Origin: an uncultured Collinsella sp.
GTDB lineage: Bacteria; Actinomycetota; Coriobacteriia; Coriobacteriales; Coriobacteriaceae
Assembly (NCBI GenBank): GCA_902493615.1
Contig: CABUQK010000078.1
Coordinates: forward strand, 1-9,523
Reading direction: 5' to 3'
DNA length: 9,523 bases
Numbering within the stretch: the stretch's first letter is position 1; the number at the start of each line of letters is the position of its first letter. The translations under genes and the position numbers were made by a program. The notes below the pieces were generated by a model. The model made no database searches, was not told the DNA's origin, and worked only from the letters and a program-made list of their open reading frames with translations. Of the stretch, positions 6,005-9,523 are shown piece after piece.

Positions 6005-6164
6005 TTGCCTCGCTCCGTTCTATCGATCGGACGCAGGGCGAATCAGCCGCGCGCCCCCATCAAAGTGGACCCGCGCCGGCAACTTCGTCCTGCGTTACTG
6101 GTACTGTCACTGCCGCTCACGGTCCTCACCTCTCTTTCGCGTCCGCGACTGTCTACAGAATAGA
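6005..6164 (-). promoter_or_regulatory. Structured 5' leader of mgtA
   Basis: About 160 nt separate the upstream terminator from the mgtA start with no gene. On the minus strand a nested stem can form: CCTGCGT (6089-6095) with ACGCAGG (6031-6037) outside, and CGCGCCGGC (about 6072-6080) with GCCGCGCG (about 6046-6053) inside, with one bulge. AGGTGAGG lies upstream (6131-6124). That motif and a later GCC...GGGTCCAC faintly recall M-box Mg2+ riboswitches, but the family's conserved middle segment is absent, so I do not call an M-box. A -10-like TATTCT is at 6162-6157 without a good -35. Confidence 0.4.
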
Positions 6165-6206
6165 AAAGCCGCAAGACCGAGCACATGGCTGGTTTCTTGC
6201 GGCTTT
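6165..6206 (-). terminator. Intrinsic terminator after the winged-helix gene
   Basis: AAAGCCGCAAGA (6165-6176) and TCTTGCGGCTTT (6195-6206) form a perfect 12-bp stem around an 18-nt loop. In the minus direction it is followed by TTTTCT, partly shared with the stem, giving a U-tract. It lies 65 nt after the stop of the winged-helix gene and separates that operon from mgtA. The + strand also has a T-rich tail, so it could work both ways. Confidence 0.8.
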
Positions 6207-6270
6207 CTTGCGATTTGGCAAGGATTGTCAAAGTGACTATTTGGATCGATGGGAGCGAATACCCGAAGCG

Positions 6271-6753
6271 TTACTCGGCCATTTTGTAGCCCACGCCCCA
6301 TACAGTCAGCAGGTAGTGGGGGTTGTCTGGTTCGGGCTCAATCTTCTTTCGAATTTTGCGGACGAAGGCCATGATGTTGCTGTCATCGAGCAGATACTCG
6401 TTTTGCCACACCGCCCGGTAGATTTCCTCTTTGCTAAAGACCGTACCCCGGTTGCTCGCCAAAAAGGCAAGGATGTCGAACTCCTTGGGCGTGAGCGAGA
6501 CCGGCGCGTCCGACACCTTGACGGTGCGCGAGGCCAGGTCGATCGAAAGCTCGCCGATAACGATGGGTCCAGTGGCGGCACTTGCCTGCGAGCCGGCAAC
6601 CGCCAGCTCGATAGCAGTCAGCTTGCCCGATGCGATATCGGCAAACACGGGCGCGAGCTCCAGGGCGGCAGCGCTGCCAGACGAGAACAGCGCGCTGCTG
6701 AGCTCGGCGGCCTCGGCCGGCGTAATCGCGATGTTGGTTCTGTTGGTACGCAT
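6271..6753 (-). CDS. Stand-alone OmpR/PhoB-type winged-helix regulator without receiver domain, 160 aa
   Basis: A DNA-binding transcription regulator. Residues 64-159 are a complete OmpR-type winged helix: IGELSIDLASRTVKV (the entry strands), LTPKEFDILAFLASNRG (87-103), FSKEEIYRAVW (106-116), the recognition-helix region DDSNIMAFVRKIRKKIE (123-139), and the closing wing YLLTVWGVGYKM (147-158). The first 60 residues are Ala-rich and too short for a receiver domain, so there is no phosphorylatable Asp. No sensor kinase gene is nearby. ATG 6753 lies 9 nt after the stop of the ATPase gene, with an AGGG overlapping that stop, so the two are probably translationally coupled. A strong terminator follows. 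The likely job is control of this ATPase locus, and perhaps of the neighbouring mgtA; the signal is unknown. The domain call is firm, the target is inference. Confidence 0.85.
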   Translation of the reverse strand: MRTNRTNIAITPAEAAELSSALFSSGSAAALELAPVFADIASGKLTAIELAVAGSQASAATGPIVIGELSIDLASRTVKVSDAPVSLTPKEFDILAFLASNRGTVFSKEEIYRAVWQNEYLLDDSNIMAFVRKIRKKIEPEPDNPHYLLTVWGVGYKMAE

Positions 6754-6762
6754 AGAACCGCC

Positions 6763-9207
6763 CTAGAACAAGCTGCTCGAGCGGGCCAGATAGACCCGCT
6801 TGATCGTCGAAGCAACAACAAGATACAACACGCTCAGCAGCGCAACGATGCCCAGATACCATACAGGCAGCGTGGCGAGCCCAAACAGCTGCGCCACCGG
6901 ACTGAGCGCAAGGAGCGCCGTGACAACGAGCATGACGGCAACCATCACCACGAGCGGTGTGCAAGGACGATCCCCGTCGCGGACACTGCGCGTTCGCAAC
7001 ACCAGGAGCACGAGCGATTCGGTCCATGCGCATTCCAGCAGCCAGCCGGCTTGGAAGGTCGCGATAAAGGCCGCTCGACCCGCCGCGTCGAGCGCGGCAA
7101 AGGGCGCGCCGCAGACGGCGGGGCATACGCCCAAGAACAGAATGGCAAACGTAATGATGTCGAAGGCCGAGCTCGCAAAGCCAAAATGAAGCATAAAGCT
7201 GCCGAGCCCCTTACCCGACCAGGCCCTGGGGCGGGCAATCTCTGCATCGTCAACGTTATCCCACGAAAGCGCCAGGCAGGTGGCGTCGTAGCACAGATTG
7301 AGCAAGAGCAGCTGGGTAGCGGTTGCCGGCACAAAGGGCAGGAAAATGCTCGAGGCGGCAACCGAACAGATATTGCCAAAGTTGGAGCTCGATGCGATAC
7401 GGATGTACTTGGAGGCATTGGCGAACGAAGTCCTGCCCTCGCTGACGCCCTCGGCGACAACACCCAAGTCGCGCTCGAGCAGCACCAGGTCGGCCACCTT
7501 TTTGGATTCGGCCGCAGCCGAGTCCACGACAATGCCGACGTCTGCCGATGTGAGCGCCGGCACGTCGTTCACGCCGTCTCCGATATAGCCGACGATGTGG
7601 CCGGAGAGGCGAATCAGGCTAACGATCTGCGCCTTCTGTGCGGGCGTAAGCTCGGCAAACACGCGAGCCTTCCCCACCCGGATCAGCGCTTCGGATTCCT
7701 CCATGGCCTGAAGCATGCTGCCGGTGATAACGCTATCGGCGGGAATGCCCAGGCGCGAGCATGTTGAGCGAGCGACCGAAGCCGAATCACCCGTGAGCAC
7801 GCGCACCTCGACGGAAAGGTTAGACAGCGCCTGCACGGCGGCACGAGCGCTCGCCTTGGGCCGATCGAAAAAGCCCAAAAAGCCGCACAGCACCAGGTCA
7901 TCCCAGTCCGCCGACGTCGTGCTATAGGCGACGGCGAGCACTTTGATGCCATCGGCGCGCATGTCCTCGGCAACCTCGTAGGCGCTCTGACGGCCATCGG
8001 CATCCATGGGCACCAGCTCGCCCTTAAAGTTTGCCCAGGCGCAGCGTGTGCACACGCTTTCAACCTCGCCCTTTACGATGGTCAGATGATTGCCGGGGCG
8101 AACCTGTAGCCCCAAACAACCAAGCGCCCCGGGCGTGGCGTCGAGCTTGACACCCGAAGCCTTGGTGACGTGGTCGAAGGGGTCAGAGGCATGCGGTGCA
8201 AAGGCGTGGCCAAGGTCTTTCGCGGCAAGGTGCAGCTCGGGTGCCGCGCACGCATCGGCAATGGCCCGATTGAGCTGATTGGCAGCGGCCCCCTGGCTCG
8301 TGCTCTCCAGATACGCCAGGTTGAGCGTCTGCTCGCTTTCGTTGCCCAGGATATCGGTGTAGTACTCGAGCACCGCGGCATCTTCGGTGAGCGTGCCTGT
8401 CTTGTCAACGCACACCACGTCCATGGAGCCCAGTGACTCCATGGCGTCAACGTTCTTAACGATGACCTGCTTGTTTTTTAGTCGATGGGCACTGCCCGAA
8501 AGGCAAACGCTCGTGACAACCGGCAGCATTTCGGGAACCAGGCCCACGGCCGTGCCCAGGGCAAACAGCAGTGCCTGCGCCCAGTCGCCCAGCACAAAGC
8601 CTCGAATCATAATGACAAACGGCAGTACGATGAGCATGCATCTTACCAGGGCGGCGCAGATGCTCTTGGCGCCGGCACCAAACTGTGTGCCCATTCGAGC
8701 GCGACGGCGCAAAACGGGCTGCTCATCGGCAATGCGGGCGAGGACGGTTGCCGACGCCTTGCCGTCGACAATGGTCGTTCCCGCGCGAACGGTCTCCCCT
8801 TCCCGCTTGGCGGTCTGACCGCTCTCGCCTGTAAGCGACGATTCCGAGACAAGGACCTGGTCGCCCTTGGCAAGGGTCACGTCGACCGGGCAGAGCATGC
8901 CGGCATATAGGCGGACGACGTCGCCGGGCACAAGCCGGTCGGCATCAACTTGAATCCAACACGCATCGACGCGTTTCCAAACGGCCGCGTGGTTCGCTTT
9001 AAACATATGGCGATCAAAGCTGCGCTTGGCCTCATTTTCGTAAAACAGGCGCACCAGGCCGCCCACCAGCCACATCAAAAAGAGCACAGCTGGCGCGAAC
9101 ACGCCCGTCTGGCCTTCCACCTGCGGCAGGACATCGACCAAAAAAGCCAGCCCGGCAAGCGCAAGCAGCAGCGACGAGAACGGATTAAAGAACGATTTTC
9201 TAATCAT
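6763..9207 (-). CDS. MgtA-like P-type ATPase, intact, short N-terminus, 814 aa
   Basis: A P3B-type cation ATPase, most likely a Mg2+ importer of the inner membrane. All catalytic motifs are present: SLTGES (124-129, actuator), VPEMLP (224-229, membrane helix 4 ion path), DKTGT (268-272, phosphorylated Asp268), KGE (379-381, in place of the usual KGA), LTGD (471-474) and GDGVND (543-548). YDATCLALSWDNVD (640-653) and the C-terminal helices match its neighbour mgtA closely. Compared with that gene it lacks about 75 polar residues at the N-terminus: its MIRKSFFNPFSSLLLALAGL aligns with residues near 79-98 of the other. Start ATG 9207 has AGAGG 5 nt upstream and no in-frame extension is evident. 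It heads an operon with the winged-helix gene. Calcium or another cation is possible as substrate; the close similarity to MgtA favours Mg2+. Confidence 0.9.
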   Translation of the reverse strand: MIRKSFFNPFSSLLLALAGLAFLVDVLPQVEGQTGVFAPAVLFLMWLVGGLVRLFYENEAKRSFDRHMFKANHAAVWKRVDACWIQVDADRLVPGDVVRLYAGMLCPVDVTLAKGDQVLVSESSLTGESGQTAKREGETVRAGTTIVDGKASATVLARIADEQPVLRRRARMGTQFGAGAKSICAALVRCMLIVLPFVIMIRGFVLGDWAQALLFALGTAVGLVPEMLPVVTSVCLSGSAHRLKNKQVIVKNVDAMESLGSMDVVCVDKTGTLTEDAAVLEYYTDILGNESEQTLNLAYLESTSQGAAANQLNRAIADACAAPELHLAAKDLGHAFAPHASDPFDHVTKASGVKLDATPGALGCLGLQVRPGNHLTIVKGEVESVCTRCAWANFKGELVPMDADGRQSAYEVAEDMRADGIKVLAVAYSTTSADWDDLVLCGFLGFFDRPKASARAAVQALSNLSVEVRVLTGDSASVARSTCSRLGIPADSVITGSMLQAMEESEALIRVGKARVFAELTPAQKAQIVSLIRLSGHIVGYIGDGVNDVPALTSADVGIVVDSAAAESKKVADLVLLERDLGVVAEGVSEGRTSFANASKYIRIASSSNFGNICSVAASSIFLPFVPATATQLLLLNLCYDATCLALSWDNVDDAEIARPRAWSGKGLGSFMLHFGFASSAFDIITFAILFLGVCPAVCGAPFAALDAAGRAAFIATFQAGWLLECAWTESLVLLVLRTRSVRDGDRPCTPLVVMVAVMLVVTALLALSPVAQLFGLATLPVWYLGIVALLSVLYLVVASTIKRVYLARSSSLF

Positions 9208-9233
9208 CGAAGCCTCTTTCTAGCACGGCTTCG

Positions 9234-9260
9234 ATTGTATCCGAGGGCACTCGCCGACAA
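9234..9260 (-). promoter_or_regulatory. Candidate promoter of the MgtA-like ATPase operon
   Basis: On the minus strand a good -10, TACAAT (9239-9234), lies 27 nt before the start codon. The best -35-like hexamer is TTGTCG (9260-9255) at a short 15-bp spacing, so activation by a regulator is possible. No clear operator palindrome is visible beside it. Confidence 0.45.
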
Positions 9261-9297
9261 CCCCGCCCCAACCCTTGCGACTTCCTTGCTTTTAGCC

Positions 9298-9326
9298 GTG
9301 ACAAAAGGGTTGTCCCTTTGTCACAT
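9298..9326. repeat. GTGACAAAGGG hairpin repeat, copy 2
   Basis: GTGACAAAAGGG (9298-9309) pairs with CCCTTTGTCAC (9314-9324) around TTGT with one bulged A. It lies directly after the stop codon of the permease gene (1 nt apart) and has no T-tract in the minus direction. It shares CCCTTTGTCACAT with the hairpin at 2711-2735. This is probably a dispersed palindromic repeat that could act as a weak terminator or stabilise the 3' end. Confidence 0.6.
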
Positions 9327-9523
9327 TATTCGGAACGAAGGGCCTCCACGGGGTCCTTTTTGGATGCGCTACGGGCCGGCAGCAGGCCGGCAACGACCGT
9401 CAACAGCACCGAAATTGCAATGAGTACCAGCGCATCCTGCACGGGCAGGCTCATCAGGTTGGGGACCTGTTTGGCCGCAAGCGCCCATGCATTGACCGGG
9501 AAGCTCACGAGCACCACGACGAC
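9326..9523 (-). CDS. C-terminal end of an ABC transporter permease (FtsX/MacB-like), partial
   Basis: The frame runs off the right edge and ends at TAA 9328-9326, leaving about 65 residues. They include a transmembrane helix (DALVLIAISVLLTVVAGLLP) followed by ARSASKKDPVEALRSE. The helix, then PAR-x-A-x-x-x-DP-x-EALR at the extreme C-terminus, is the signature ending of FtsX-fold permeases such as MacB and LolC-like proteins. Most of the protein lies outside the window, so the substrate (peptide, lipid or drug) cannot be told. A partner ATP-binding gene is not visible here. A hairpin repeat follows at once after the stop. Confidence 0.8.
   Translation of the reverse strand, partial: VVVVLVSFPVNAWALAAKQVPNLMSLPVQDALVLIAISVLLTVVAGLLPARSASKKDPVEALRSE

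Noticed and set aside
6005..6164. Canonical M-box riboswitch
   Set aside because: Only short fragments of the consensus are present and the conserved central segment is missing, so this is kept as a structured leader only.
6208..7767. Long + strand open frame opposite the winged-helix and ATPase genes
   Set aside because: Same low-complexity composition and no ribosome site. It runs antisense to two clear genes and through a terminator.

Overview
The window looks like chromosomal DNA of a G+C-rich actinobacterium of the Coriobacteriia, most like Collinsella. That placement is an inference from base composition, the style of the proteins and the many palindromic intergenic repeats; no marker gene fixes the species.

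Left part (1-1730): the C-terminal end of a TipAS-domain (MerR/TipA-type) regulator and a small glutaredoxin on the + strand. Then comes a roughly 1.1-kb, visibly A+T-richer island between two near-identical terminator-like hairpins (517-589 and 1596-1668). The island holds a MITE-like element with perfect 30-bp inverted ends, several palindromes, a reversed diverged copy of an intergenic repeat, and an orphan ribbon-helix-helix antitoxin-like gene whose promoter overlaps stacked TTGT-N2-ACAA palindromes.

Middle (1731-3059): a minus-strand tRNA-dihydrouridine synthase with its own promoter, followed by an intergenic stretch with a hairpin repeat and a 182-bp inverted-repeat element that carries a 13-bp direct repeat in its loop.

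Right part (3023-9240): a minus-strand cation-transport locus. Read in the direction of transcription, it has an intact MgtA-like P-type ATPase and, 9 nt after its stop, a stand-alone OmpR-type winged-helix regulator without a receiver domain, then a strong terminator. Next come a structured leader, a second and more canonical mgtA, a previously hidden 51-aa single-span membrane protein, and a terminator. The canonical mgtA is broken: about 10 nt are missing exactly at the catalytic TGES motif, which shifts the frame and removes GES. The intact paralogue may therefore carry the transport function and the winged-helix protein may regulate the locus (inference). The window ends in the C-terminal part of an FtsX/MacB-like ABC permease.
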